A program made the translations under genes and the position numbers. Below, piece after piece: positions 63,948 to 64,000 of a stretch of DNA of 64,000 nt. Under the pieces are notes generated by a model. It saw nothing but the letters and a program-made list of their open reading frames with translations, did no database searches and was not told the origin of the DNA. Numbering within the stretch: the first letter of the stretch is position 1; each line of letters starts with the position of its first letter. The stretch comes from Pollenia angustigena (lineage: Eukaryota; Arthropoda; Insecta; Diptera; Polleniidae): contig OV884059.1 of NCBI GenBank assembly GCA_930367215.1, forward strand, positions 231,073,803 to 231,137,802. Reading direction: 5' to 3'.

Positions 63948-64000
63948 ATTATATGGACCGTACTATCGATTCAAATAAAGATTTCATTAATTTTTCTGTA

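Overview
The window reads as repeat-rich, AT-rich nuclear DNA of a higher fly (Diptera; a calyptrate such as a blow fly or house fly is my inference). The grounds are a BEL/Pao LTR retrotransposon, Tc1/mariner-superfamily elements, DINE-1/INE-1-like Helentron elements with the 'CGTCTGTC' core, and dozens of short inverted-repeat elements in poly-A/poly-T-rich sequence. I found no convincing host protein-coding gene in the 64 kb. The only strongly coding-like sequence that is not clearly a transposon product is a frameshifted fragment at the left edge (1-332, minus strand). Most short open frames are chance or repeat-derived.

Layout. 0-9.5 kb: edge fragment, a dispersed repeat, a DINE-like element with 153-bp tandem monomers (4.4-5.8 kb), tRNA-like SINE heads (6.3-6.5 kb) and an AAAAAGTAC-rich low-complexity tract. 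9.5-15.1 kb: many small DNA transposons, including a nest in which a hAT element with a perfect 8-bp target duplication (11189-13543) holds at least three other inverted-repeat elements; a second DINE-like copy follows. 15-29 kb: intergenic DNA with a non-LTR retrotransposon relic (19.2 kb), a 300-bp tandem duplication (20.4-21.1 kb), a 156-bp retroposon bounded by 16-bp direct repeats with a hammerhead-like core (22.9-23.1 kb), and several MITEs. 29-39 kb: a decayed Tc1/mariner relic, a 573-bp inverted-repeat element, a tRNA-derived SINE, a long low-complexity tract and a third DINE-like copy.

39.3-46.4 kb holds the best-preserved element: a BEL/Pao retrotransposon on the minus strand with 383-bp LTRs that look identical, a 5-bp target duplication, primer binding site, polypurine tract and a 1608-codon gag-pol frame broken near its end at a 12-base homopolymer. 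47-49.5 kb carries two tandem copies of a ~1.1-1.2 kb inverted-repeat element. 51-62 kb has two mariner-type copies of identical length (1282 bp), one with an open transposase and one with a single internal stop, plus a long hairpin, a ~124-bp minisatellite, a TTAA-flanked element and two clusters of TATCGATA palindromes. A third, internally deleted transposase lies at the right edge.

The sequences do not form a pathway; the theme is layered transposition. Autonomous machinery visible here (BEL gag-pol, the mariner transposase) could mobilise its own family. The many short elements with TTA/TAA, TA, TTAA or 8-bp duplications would depend on transposases encoded elsewhere.
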